From positions 3,333,001 to 3,397,000 of the forward strand of contig NZ_LT634361.1 in NCBI RefSeq assembly GCF_900119795.1: a stretch of DNA of 64,000 nt, read 5' to 3'. The position numbers were made by a program, and so were the translations under genes. This document shows, in pieces, positions 7,994-16,277 of the stretch (its first letter is position 1; every line of letters begins with the position of its first letter). The notes under the pieces are model-generated. The model was not told where the DNA came from, ran no database searches, and saw nothing but the letters and a program-made list of their open reading frames with translations. The DNA comes from Tenacibaculum maritimum NCIMB 2154. Lineage in GTDB: Bacteria; Bacteroidota; Bacteroidia; Flavobacteriales; Flavobacteriaceae.

Positions 7994-9238
7994 ATGAAAA
8001 TATTTAAGTTTGGTGGAGCTTCTGTTAAAAATGCTGACGGGGTTAGAAATGTAGGAACTATATTACAACAAGAAGGGGTTGAAAACACATTGGTTGTTAT
8101 CTCTGCAATGGGTAAAATGACTAATGCTTTTGAAAATATTATTGATGCCTATTACTACCAAAAAGAAAGTCTTCCAAAGTACCTAAATTTCGTGACAAGC
8201 TTTCATGAAGGGATAATGAATGAGCTATTCCCTAAAAATCATCATATCTACACAATCGTTAATGAACTACTTGGTAAGCTCAGTAACTTTATGATTCATA
8301 ATACTTCTAAAGATTACGATTTCGTATATGATCAAATAGTAGGTTTTGGCGAATTGCTTTCTACTAAAATTGTGAGTACCTACTTAAACGATATAGGAAT
8401 ACAAAACAACTGGATTGATGTGCGTAATTATATTAAAACTGACACGAATTATAGAGACGCTAAAGTAGATTGGGAGCTTACTGAAAAAAACATGCAACGC
8501 GCAATAAACACCTCCAAGTTAAATATTACGCAAGGTTTTCTAGGAAGCAATAAAAATAATACCACCTCTTTAGGAAGAGAAGGGTCTGATTATACTGCTG
8601 GAATTTTTGCTTATTGTTTAAATGCTGAAAGTGTTACTATTTGGAAAGATGTTAAAGGGGTATTAAACGCTGATCCTAGGATCTTTAATAAAACAGAGCT
8701 CTTACAACAAATATCTTACAAAGAGGCTATTGAAATGGCTTTTTATGGCGCTTCTGTAATTCATCCAAAAACCATTCAACCACTAGAAAGAAAACAAATC
8801 CCTTTATTTGTTAGATCTTTCCTAACTCCTACCCTAAAAGGTACTAAAGTATGCAAAGGTTTAGATATAAAACCTATTGTTTCTTGCTTTATCGTAAAAA
8901 AATATCAAATTTTAATTTCTATCTCCGCAAATGACTTCTCATTCATGGTAGAAGACAATATCAGTTATATTTTTAAAAAATTACATGAATACAAACTCAA
9001 AGTCAACTTAATTCAAAATTCAGCTATAAGTTTCTCCGTATGTGTTGATGATCCCTTTAGAAACTTCAAAAAATTTTACGACGAATTAAAACAGTCTTTT
9101 CAAATAAAATATAACGAAAATACTAACCTATACACAATTCGTCATTTTAGTGAGCAAGACATTGCCGCAATTGAAAGTGATAAAACTATTTTATTAAAAC
9201 AAATTAATCGAGAAACAGTGCAGTTGGTTACAATATAA
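7994..9238 (+). CDS. lysC: Aspartate kinase, monofunctional
   Basis: Phosphorylates aspartate in the first step of the lysine, threonine and methionine pathway. The N-terminal KFGGASV motif and the catalytic/binding stretch LGREGSDYTAGIFAYCL, followed by WKDVKGVLNADPRIF, are diagnostic. Residues from about 300 onward form ACT regulatory repeats (LISISANDFSFMVEDNISYI and following), implying feedback control. No homoserine dehydrogenase domain follows, so it is the monofunctional type (414 residues). ATG at 7994 is preferred; an overlapping GTG at 7991 shares a base with the GNAT stop codon. The symbol is by family and the paralogue is uncertain. Confidence 0.93.
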   Translation: MKIFKFGGASVKNADGVRNVGTILQQEGVENTLVVISAMGKMTNAFENIIDAYYYQKESLPKYLNFVTSFHEGIMNELFPKNHHIYTIVNELLGKLSNFMIHNTSKDYDFVYDQIVGFGELLSTKIVSTYLNDIGIQNNWIDVRNYIKTDTNYRDAKVDWELTEKNMQRAINTSKLNITQGFLGSNKNNTTSLGREGSDYTAGIFAYCLNAESVTIWKDVKGVLNADPRIFNKTELLQQISYKEAIEMAFYGASVIHPKTIQPLERKQIPLFVRSFLTPTLKGTKVCKGLDIKPIVSCFIVKKYQILISISANDFSFMVEDNISYIFKKLHEYKLKVNLIQNSAISFSVCVDDPFRNFKKFYDELKQSFQIKYNENTNLYTIRHFSEQDIAAIESDKTILLKQINRETVQLVTI

Positions 9239-9263
9239 CTCAAATCTGTATTTTATTTTTTTG

Positions 9264-9271
9264 TACATTTG
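9264..9271 (+). promoter_or_regulatory. -7 box deciding the start of the acyltransferase gene
   Basis: TACATTTG matches TAnnTTTG. Transcription would begin near 9277, so translation should start at ATG 9294 rather than at an in-frame TTG at 9261, which lies upstream of the box. Confidence 0.6.
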
Positions 9272-9293
9272 CAGTTACGCCAAATTGAAATTA

Positions 9294-11108
9294 ATGGGAT
9301 TAGTTACATCTAAAGAAATTGCTAAAGTTATTGGAGTTGAGAAGTTCGGTGTTTTTGGAACTTTTACGGGCTGGTTATTGATTAAAATTTTACGTATTTC
9401 GGCTATTAACAAAATTTATAACAACAATAAAGACAAATCAGATTTAGATTTTTTAAATGGTGTTTTAAATGATTGTAAAATAGAATTTGAAATACCTGAA
9501 GAAGATTTAAAAAGAATACCTAAAGAGGGACCTTTTATTACCATTTCTAATCACCCTCTAGGAGGAATCGATGGGGTTTTATTATTAAAATTATTGATTG
9601 AAAAAAGAGCTGACTATAAAATTATTGCTAATTTCTTATTGCATAGAATAAAGCCTTTAAAGCCTTATATTATGCCTGTCAATCCTTTTGAAAATCATAA
9701 AGATGCAAAATCAAGTGTTGCGGGCATAAAAAATGCTTTGTTGCACTTAAGGGAAGGGAAACCTTTAGGGATATTTCCGGCAGGAGAAGTTTCAACGTAT
9801 AAAGACGGAAAGCTAATGGTTGACAAACCATGGGAGGAAGGTGCCATTCGTCTAATAAAGAAAGCAAAGGTTCCTGTAATCCCTATCTATTTTCATGCAA
9901 AAAATAGTCAATTATTCTATTTTTTATCTAAAATCAACGATACACTACGCACCGCTAAACTTCCTTCAGAGGTTATCTCTCAAAAAAATAGAGTTATAAA
10001 AGTGAGAATAGGAAAGCCTATATCTGTAAAAGATCAAGAGCAATACAAGGACGTTCCTTCTTTTTATGAGTTTATAAGAAAGAAGACGTATATGTTAGCG
10101 AATCCTTTTGAAAAAGCTCCTCAAAAAATACTTTCAACTCAAAGTTTAAAAATTCCTAAAAAAGTAAAAAAAATAACTTCTCAAAGAAGTCCTGAGTTTT
10201 TCAGAAAAGAGGTTACTAGTTTACGTGATAAAGGACAACGCTTACTTGAAAGCAAAAACTATGAAGTTTTTTTTGCCAGTGCAAAAGAAATTCCAAATCT
10301 ACTACACGAAATAGGTCGACTAAGAGAAGTTACTTTTAGAGATGTTGGAGAAGGAACCAATAACCCTATAGACCTAGATAAATTTGATAAATTTTACCAC
10401 CACTTATTCTTATGGGATAATGAAAAAAATGAATTGGTAGGTGCTTACAGAATGGGGCTTGGAAAAGATATATATAAAAAATACGGTATCAATGGCTTTT
10501 ACATACATACTTTATTCAGAATAGAACCAGAGCTGTATTCAATGATGCAAAATACTATTGAGTTAGGCCGTGCTTTTATTGCTAAAAACTACCAGCAAAA
10601 ACCCATGCCTTTATTTTTATTATGGAAAGGAATTGTGCATACAACCTTACGTTATCCTGAATATAAGTACCTAATGGGAGGGGTAAGTATCAGTAACCAG
10701 TTTTCAGAATTTTCTAAATCACTAATGATTGAATTTATGAAATCTCACTACTATGATCCTTACGTTGCTCAATACATTCATCCTAAAAAAGAATTCAAAG
10801 TAAAGCTAAAAGATGGAGACAAAGACTTTGTATTTGATGCTACTAAAGCAGATATGCAAAAATTTGATAAAATTATAGACGAGATTGAACCAGGGGCACT
10901 GAGAATTCCTGTACTTATTAAAAAATATGTAAAGCAGAATGCTCGTTTAGTAGCTTTTAATGTAGATCCTAAATTTAATAATGCTATTGATGGATTAATG
11001 TACATAAAGGTTGCTGATATTCCTGAAAGCACTGTAAAGCCTGTTATGGAAGAGTTCCAAGCAGAACTAGAACGAAAAGCTACAGAGGATCTTAACACTA
11101 CCTTGTAA
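9294..11108 (+). CDS. Fused lysophospholipid acyltransferase and hemolysin-type GNAT acyltransferase (OlsF/GlsF-like)
   Basis: About 604 residues with two acyltransferase domains. The N-terminal PlsC-like domain (residues about 60-260) has the catalytic H-x4-D in SNHPLGGIDG and the glycerol-phosphate-type motif IFPAGEVSTYKDG, then PVIPIYFHAKNS. The C-terminal domain (about 310-560) resembles the OlsB/hemolysin GNAT domain: RLREVTFRDVGEG, YRMGLGKDI, IELGRAFI, LLWKGIVHTTLRYPEYKYLMGGVSIS. Fusions of this kind make ornithine or glycine lipids in Bacteroidota: the GNAT part N-acylates an amino acid with a 3-hydroxy fatty acid and the PlsC part O-acylates the product. The head group here cannot be read from sequence. 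Confidence 0.85.
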   Translation: MGLVTSKEIAKVIGVEKFGVFGTFTGWLLIKILRISAINKIYNNNKDKSDLDFLNGVLNDCKIEFEIPEEDLKRIPKEGPFITISNHPLGGIDGVLLLKLLIEKRADYKIIANFLLHRIKPLKPYIMPVNPFENHKDAKSSVAGIKNALLHLREGKPLGIFPAGEVSTYKDGKLMVDKPWEEGAIRLIKKAKVPVIPIYFHAKNSQLFYFLSKINDTLRTAKLPSEVISQKNRVIKVRIGKPISVKDQEQYKDVPSFYEFIRKKTYMLANPFEKAPQKILSTQSLKIPKKVKKITSQRSPEFFRKEVTSLRDKGQRLLESKNYEVFFASAKEIPNLLHEIGRLREVTFRDVGEGTNNPIDLDKFDKFYHHLFLWDNEKNELVGAYRMGLGKDIYKKYGINGFYIHTLFRIEPELYSMMQNTIELGRAFIAKNYQQKPMPLFLLWKGIVHTTLRYPEYKYLMGGVSISNQFSEFSKSLMIEFMKSHYYDPYVAQYIHPKKEFKVKLKDGDKDFVFDATKADMQKFDKIIDEIEPGALRIPVLIKKYVKQNARLVAFNVDPKFNNAIDGLMYIKVADIPESTVKPVMEEFQAELERKATEDLNTTL

Positions 11109-11130
11109 AAACCCTAAAATGGAAACAAAA

Positions 11131-11173
11131 TGATAAAGCCACTATTATTATAAATTAATTAGTGGCTTTATCA
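11131..11173. terminator. Bidirectional terminator overlapping the oxidoreductase stop codon
   Basis: Perfect 14-bp stem (TGATAAAGCCACTA / TAGTGGCTTTATCA) with a 15-nt loop, between convergent genes. The right arm encodes the last residues (DKATN) of the minus-strand protein, so the terminator is partly coding. Confidence 0.8.
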
Positions 11174-11766
11174 TGAATTTTTGTAGGAATATGCTCATTC
11201 CATACTGTTAATATATCCGTCGCTACACTCGCTCCACTTCCTGCTGCTATAGCAAATTGGCTACGCCATCCAGCTATTGTTCCACAAACATATAATTCTT
11301 CTTTAATCAAATGATTAAAATTACGTAATTGAATCCTATCTTTCATTGAATTTGCACGCATATGGGGTTCTACATACTGCTCTAATCCAACAATATCAAA
11401 TGGTTTTGAATAATTCAAAGCAATAACGACAATCTTACTGAAGTACTCTGTTTTGTTAGTAACTATCTTATATCCCTTCTCATCGTCAAAAACTGCAAGC
11501 ACCTTTTCATTTTCAATTTGACGTATATGAGGATATGTTTTTTCTAAATGTTTTTTCCCTTCTGTTAATATTTCTTTTCCCAGCGTTCCTGAAGCCACTC
11601 CTAAAACATTATTAAAAACAGCATCTTGTAAATGTGACGATCGCTGATGCATTATAATAGCCACTTTCTTACCTTCAGCATAAGGCTTCTCTTTAGCAGA
11701 ACCCAACACTAAAGCACACTGCATTCCAGCAACTCCTCCACCAACAATCAACACATCAAAAGCCAT
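11155..11766 (-). CDS. Small FAD/NAD(P)-dependent oxidoreductase, thioredoxin-reductase-like
   Basis: 203-residue flavoprotein of the pyridine nucleotide-disulfide/thioredoxin reductase fold. The N-terminal dinucleotide motif is DVLIVGGGVAGMQCAL and the C-terminal FAD-binding block is LYVCGTIAGWRSQFAIAAGSGASVATDIL. It is too short to contain both an FAD and a complete NAD(P)H domain, and it has no redox-active CxxC, so it is not thioredoxin reductase itself. It starts within the MarC stop codon (1-nt overlap), so the two genes are translationally linked. Substrate unknown. Confidence 0.8.
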   Translation of the reverse strand: MAFDVLIVGGGVAGMQCALVLGSAKEKPYAEGKKVAIIMHQRSSHLQDAVFNNVLGVASGTLGKEILTEGKKHLEKTYPHIRQIENEKVLAVFDDEKGYKIVTNKTEYFSKIVVIALNYSKPFDIVGLEQYVEPHMRANSMKDRIQLRNFNHLIKEELYVCGTIAGWRSQFAIAAGSGASVATDILTVWNEHIPTKIHDKATN

Positions 11767-12347
11767 TATGCTAAAAGTTCTTTTATATTGGCTGCAAACA
11801 ATTTAACTGCAATTGCTAATAAGATAACACCAAAAATCTTTCTAATAATTTTAATTCCATTTTGACCAATTACCTTTTCTATTTTAGCCGATGTTTTTAA
11901 CACTATGTAAATAACAAGTACATTCAGTAATACAGAAATAATAATATTTTCAATACGAAACTCCGCTCGTAAAGAAAGTAACGTTGTTAAACTACCTGGC
12001 CCAGCAATCAAAGGAAAAGCTAAAGGAAATACAGTTGCACTTAACGCATTATCTTCATCTTCTTTATATAAGGTAATTCCTAAAATCATTTCTAAAGCAA
12101 TAAAGAATAAAATAAACGCCCCAGCAACAGCAAAAGAATGTACATCAATTCCTATTATACTTAATAACCTTTGTCCTACAAAAAGAAAGAGAATCATTAT
12201 AAATCCAGCTATAACCGATGCTTTTTCTGATTGAATATGCCCTACCTTCTTTCTCAAATCAATAATTATTGGAATATTCCCGATAATATCAATTACAGCA
12301 AACAGCACCATAAAGGCTGTAAAAATTTCTTTCAAACTAAAGTTCAT
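11766..12347 (-). CDS. MarC-family integral membrane protein
   Basis: 193-residue inner-membrane protein of the MarC (UPF0056) family with six predicted hydrophobic helices. Recognisable elements are the N-terminal FTAFMVLFAVIDIIGNIPII and the conserved ATVFPLAFPLIAGPGSLTTL loop. The function of this family is unsettled; its link to multiple antibiotic resistance was not confirmed. It heads a two-gene minus-strand unit with the small FAD protein. A minus-strand -7 box lies 21-28 bp upstream. Confidence 0.92.
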   Translation of the reverse strand: MNFSLKEIFTAFMVLFAVIDIIGNIPIIIDLRKKVGHIQSEKASVIAGFIMILFLFVGQRLLSIIGIDVHSFAVAGAFILFFIALEMILGITLYKEDEDNALSATVFPLAFPLIAGPGSLTTLLSLRAEFRIENIIISVLLNVLVIYIVLKTSAKIEKVIGQNGIKIIRKIFGVILLAIAVKLFAANIKELLA

Positions 12348-12367
12348 ATCGTTCTATTTTAATGCTG

Positions 12368-12429
12368 CAAAATTAGGCAACTAACTTTACCTAATGGTAA
12401 AGAAATAGAAAAAATAAAATGTATTTTTG
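12368..12429. promoter_or_regulatory. Divergent promoters of marC unit and DUF3109 gene flanking a palindrome
   Basis: Minus-strand TAATTTTG (complement of 12368-12375) and plus-strand TATTTTTG (12422-12429) point away from each other. Between them lies CTTTACC-TAAT-GGTAAAG (12385-12402), a 7-bp inverted repeat at the -33 region of both. One bound dimer could control both directions. Confidence 0.5.
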
Positions 12430-12433
12430 CAAA

Positions 12434-13006
12434 ATGTTTCAATTAGGAAAAACCATTATATCTGAAGATATTATCAAAAAAGACTTTGTTTGTAATCTTT
12501 CCGCTTGCAAAGGAGCTTGCTGTATTGATGGAGATGCAGGTGCCCCCTTAGAGAAAGAAGAGACTGATATTTTAGAAAAAATATATCCAAAAGTTAAGCC
12601 TTTTTTAAGAAAGGAAGGGATTCAAGTAATCGAAGAACAAGGAACTTGGATTACTAGCGATTTCGGAGAATTAGAAACCCCTTTAATTGGCGATGCTGAC
12701 TGCGCTTATGTCATCTTTGATGATAAAAACACCGCTTTATGTGCCATAGAAGAAGCCTACAACCAAGGGATTATAGATTGGAAAAAGCCTATTTCTTGTC
12801 ATTTATATCCTATTAGAGTACAAAACTATACTGAGTTTTCTGCTGTTAACTACAACAAATGGAAAATATGCAACGATGCTTGTTCTTTAGGAAAAGAGCT
12901 ACAAGTCCCTATTTATAAATTTGTTAAACAGGCCTTAATTAGAAAATTTGGACAAAATTGGTATGATGAATTGGAAAAAGAAGCCGATAAAATTTTAAAG
13001 CACTAA
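12434..13006 (+). CDS. DUF3109 family cysteine-rich protein
   Basis: 190-residue cytosolic protein of the DUF3109 family, common in Bacteroidota and of unknown role. The cysteine pattern CNLSACKGACCIDGDAGAPL near the N-terminus, with further cysteines in DADCAYVIF, ALCAIEEAY, KPISCHLYPIRV and KICNDACSLG, suggests a metal or iron-sulfur site similar to the YkgJ zinc/iron-chelating family. I choose ATG 12434 (MFQLGKTIIS): the -7 box at 12422-12429 would sit inside the N-terminus of the longer frame from 12419. The leader is nearly absent. Confidence 0.85.
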   Translation: MFQLGKTIISEDIIKKDFVCNLSACKGACCIDGDAGAPLEKEETDILEKIYPKVKPFLRKEGIQVIEEQGTWITSDFGELETPLIGDADCAYVIFDDKNTALCAIEEAYNQGIIDWKKPISCHLYPIRVQNYTEFSAVNYNKWKICNDACSLGKELQVPIYKFVKQALIRKFGQNWYDELEKEADKILKH

Positions 13007-13009
13007 ATA

Positions 13010-13041
13010 AAAAATGCTCAGATTAAAATCTGAGCATTTTT
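13010..13041. terminator. Bidirectional terminator between DUF3109 gene and T9SS protein gene
   Basis: Perfect 14-bp stem (AAAAATGCTCAGAT / ATCTGAGCATTTTT) with a TAAA loop, placed between convergent genes. Confidence 0.92.
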
Positions 13042-13060
13042 ATTACAAAGTTTAAAGCTG

Positions 13061-16000
13061 TTATTTTATAATGATTCTAGCAGATTCTTGCTTATTATCA
13101 TTTCCTAAAACATTTAAAATATACATACCTGGATTCAAATTTACAGAAACCTTCTGCTTTTCTTTTATACTAAAATCTAGATCTTGCGTATGCACTTGCT
13201 TACCATTCAAATCAAAAATAAACACCTTCGAAGTACCTAACGTATTTTTAGCAAAAACTGTAAATTCCCCATTAGATACTGTAGGATAAGCCGTAAAAAC
13301 CTTAGTTCCTAAAGCTACTTCCTCTACTGATGCTGTAGCCTCTCCTTTAAATTTGCCTGAAAAAACGCCTCTACCATAAGTAGCCGCAAAAACCATATTA
13401 TCATCTCTCAAATCTAAATCCATTACCTTAACATTACTCATTCCGTTATATGATTGCGTCCAATTAGGAGAAACGGCACTAAAATCTGTAGTTTTCCAAA
13501 CCCCTAACTCTGTTCCTATAATCACCTCTTCTAAATTTAACGGATTCTGAAGAATTGTTTTTACTGGAATATCAGGAAAATCACCTTCTTTGTTTTGCCA
13601 AGTTACACCTCCATCAGGAGAATACCATACGCTGACTACATTGTAGTTATGCATGGTTAAAAATATTTCATTTTCACTAGCTCCGTACTCAATATCAGAA
13701 ACACTTCCAACAAAATCAGGTCCTGAAATTTCTGTCCATACTGGTGTTCCATTAGCATTTGTAACCTTCAATAAATCTCCTAGTTTAGTACCTACTAAAA
13801 GCGTTGTAGAAGTAGTTGTATATGGAGAAACCTTCATTGCTGAAGGAGCAGAGGTTAATAATTCATCTTTTAAATCTGTTTTAAAAATAAAACCTGATAA
13901 TAAGTTCGAGTATCTTTTTATTTTAATGTCAGAGCCACTTGAATAATTAGAATATAGAATATTCAAATTAGAATCTAACTCTTCTTGGTTAATAAAATCT
14001 CCATTTGGAGACCCTTCTCTATTAATCTGTACTTCAGAATTAGTAGCATAGTTATACAACACGATGCTTTGGTTGTAAACATAATTCGTAATATAATATT
14101 TATCTGTTCCATCTTGATCAAAGAAGCTATAAGCACCATCACCACCTGTAGCCTCTCTAGAATCAGCTGGTCCATTCTCAGAGGCATTTTCAAATAACTG
14201 AGAACCATTATCTTGAGCCCCTGCTACGAAGAAATCACCTGTATAATTTGCAGTTGGAGCCACTCCAACAGTATAAAATTGCGTTACATTAAGCCCTTTG
14301 ATTCTAGCCTCTGTTTTCTCTCCTCCATTAGAAGTGTAAAAAATACCTCCATCATTTCCAAATACCATTTTACTACTATCTCCATTAGCAAAAGCTGCTA
14401 AATGTTGATCTGCATGCACTTCTTGCTGTGAAAAACCACCATACCAATGAGAAAACTGATTCCATGTTGCTCCTCCATCAGTAGATTTAAACAAATCAAT
14501 TCCTCCTACGTACAAATTATTATCGTCAGTTGGACTCACTGCTAATAATAAATTATAAGAAGCCTGCCCTCTTGTAAAATCTGATGCAGAAATTCCTGAA
14601 TCAGCATCATTAGGTAAAGGCAAACTTGAGGGCTCCGTTTCAAAAGCATCTTCTGTTTCAAGAATAGAAACGCTACCTCCAGCAGATAATTCCGCTAATA
14701 AATATATTTTGTTAGGGTTTGTTCTTGAAACCTCTATTTGAGTTCTTACCCCATTTTCTACTAAGTATTTCTCTTCAAAATTCACGCCATCAGAAGATGA
14801 AAATATTCTTCCTCCTCCATTTCTATATGCATTACTATTTGTTGAGCTTACCCATATTTTATTATCTGCACCTATCTCTATATCATTAGGAACTATATCA
14901 TTAGGATTTGCTCCTTTTGGTAAGTTTAATTTATTCCAAGTTGCTCCTCCATCAGTAGATTTATACAATCCATAAGTTAATCCTCCTAAAATAGTTCTAG
15001 AATTAGACGATCTATAAGAAGCATCTGCTACTGCTACATATATTTCTGATACACCTGCATTATTTCTTATTTTAAGATCATTTATATGCTGTTGCCCTGG
15101 CACTACCACCGCAGTGAATGTTCCTTTAGAAGGGTTTAACGAAACGTTTACAGTTCCTGATTTCAATGCGTTTTCTAAAGCATCTCCATTTTCCTTAGAA
15201 ATCATAAGAGAAGGTATCATAATTGTTGTATCATCTCCTCCCATTGGAATCGGATCTCCTGGAATATTATTCATCATAATTACCGCTATAGCACCTGCAT
15301 TTTCTGCATTTTTAACTTTATCATCAAAATTACAAGAACCTCTTCTAATTAAAGCTATTTTTCCGTTCATGGCCGCTGTATTTGCAAACGCATTGCATCC
15401 TTCACTAGGAGTTTCAGCACCACCATCAGCTAGAACAATATCACTCGTTATGATAGCATTTATAGTAGTACCAAAAGCTGTAGTTGGATAAGAAATATAA
15501 TTCCCTTGAATACTAGCAGGAGCGTTCACTGTAATATCATCAGATGACTGAAAAAAGGTATCTCCTGTAATTCCCCCAAAAATCCTTGTCCAAGTATTTC
15601 CTCTATCGCTAGATTTCCACAACCCATCTCCACTTACGTCTCCTCCTACATAAGATTCTCCTGTTCCTACGTAAAAGATATTGGAGTCATTAGGATCTAC
15701 AACTATAGATGACACTGATAAGTTTTCTGGAATTCCTACTCTAACCCATGTTGAGTTTGCATCAGAGATTTTTGTATTTTTCCATAGACCTCCGCTAACT
15801 CCTCCTGCAAAAACAGTTTCATTTGTAGCGTCATTAGGATCAAAAATGGCAGCTCTAACTCTACCTGAAACATTATTAGGCCCTCTTTCAATCCAAGAGT
15901 TATCATCTCCATCTCCAGGTACTCTTCTCCCTGCTCTTTCTTTGTTTAATACCTCTCTAACTTTGAAAACATTTACGGGACTTGTTTTACCAGTAGTAGG

Positions 16001-16222
16001 ATCCATTTCACTTAAATACTCCTGCTCCATAAAAGCATTTGGAGGTAATCCTTTTGCTTTACGTTCTTTTTTAGATAAAAGCATCGATTTTTGATAAGGA
16101 TGGCTCCTTAAAAAATTAGCATGTTTCTCTCTTAGTTTATTAGTGTTTTCCTTATTTAAAAATAAGGATGTAGTAGCTATACCAGCCGCTAAAACACCAA
16201 AAGTAAGTAACTTTTTATTCAT
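13061..16222 (-). CDS. Secreted BNR/VPS10-like protein with inserted PA domain and T9SS sorting domain
   Basis: 1053-residue exported protein. The N-terminus is a hydrophobic signal (KKLLTFGVLAAGIATTSLFL). Asp-box (BNR) repeats typical of sialidase/sortilin-type beta-propellers recur: KSSDRGNTW, KSTDGGATWNKL, KSTDGGATWNQF, YSPDGGVTW. A protease-associated (PA) domain occupies about residues 245-370 (IALIRRGSCNFDDKVKNAEN then AGAIAVIMMNN), inserted in the propeller. The C-terminus (about 980-1053) is a type A T9SS sorting domain with YPTVSNGEFTVF, the VFIFDLNGK strand and NPGMYILNV. Secretion through T9SS is inferred. No catalytic peptidase motif is seen, so it is probably a binding or substrate-recognition protein. 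Convergent with DUF3109. Confidence 0.88.
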   Translation of the reverse strand: MNKKLLTFGVLAAGIATTSLFLNKENTNKLREKHANFLRSHPYQKSMLLSKKERKAKGLPPNAFMEQEYLSEMDPTTGKTSPVNVFKVREVLNKERAGRRVPGDGDDNSWIERGPNNVSGRVRAAIFDPNDATNETVFAGGVSGGLWKNTKISDANSTWVRVGIPENLSVSSIVVDPNDSNIFYVGTGESYVGGDVSGDGLWKSSDRGNTWTRIFGGITGDTFFQSSDDITVNAPASIQGNYISYPTTAFGTTINAIITSDIVLADGGAETPSEGCNAFANTAAMNGKIALIRRGSCNFDDKVKNAENAGAIAVIMMNNIPGDPIPMGGDDTTIMIPSLMISKENGDALENALKSGTVNVSLNPSKGTFTAVVVPGQQHINDLKIRNNAGVSEIYVAVADASYRSSNSRTILGGLTYGLYKSTDGGATWNKLNLPKGANPNDIVPNDIEIGADNKIWVSSTNSNAYRNGGGRIFSSSDGVNFEEKYLVENGVRTQIEVSRTNPNKIYLLAELSAGGSVSILETEDAFETEPSSLPLPNDADSGISASDFTRGQASYNLLLAVSPTDDNNLYVGGIDLFKSTDGGATWNQFSHWYGGFSQQEVHADQHLAAFANGDSSKMVFGNDGGIFYTSNGGEKTEARIKGLNVTQFYTVGVAPTANYTGDFFVAGAQDNGSQLFENASENGPADSREATGGDGAYSFFDQDGTDKYYITNYVYNQSIVLYNYATNSEVQINREGSPNGDFINQEELDSNLNILYSNYSSGSDIKIKRYSNLLSGFIFKTDLKDELLTSAPSAMKVSPYTTTSTTLLVGTKLGDLLKVTNANGTPVWTEISGPDFVGSVSDIEYGASENEIFLTMHNYNVVSVWYSPDGGVTWQNKEGDFPDIPVKTILQNPLNLEEVIIGTELGVWKTTDFSAVSPNWTQSYNGMSNVKVMDLDLRDDNMVFAATYGRGVFSGKFKGEATASVEEVALGTKVFTAYPTVSNGEFTVFAKNTLGTSKVFIFDLNGKQVHTQDLDFSIKEKQKVSVNLNPGMYILNVLGNDNKQESARIIIK

Positions 16223-16277
16223 TTGGAAAGCGTTAAATTAATTGTAAATCTCCCAAATCTAATTATTTATCTTAAGA

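Noticed and set aside
15114..15491. 125- and 137-codon plus-strand frames opposite the BNR/PA protein
   Set aside because: Antisense shadows of a coding strand with clear domain structure.
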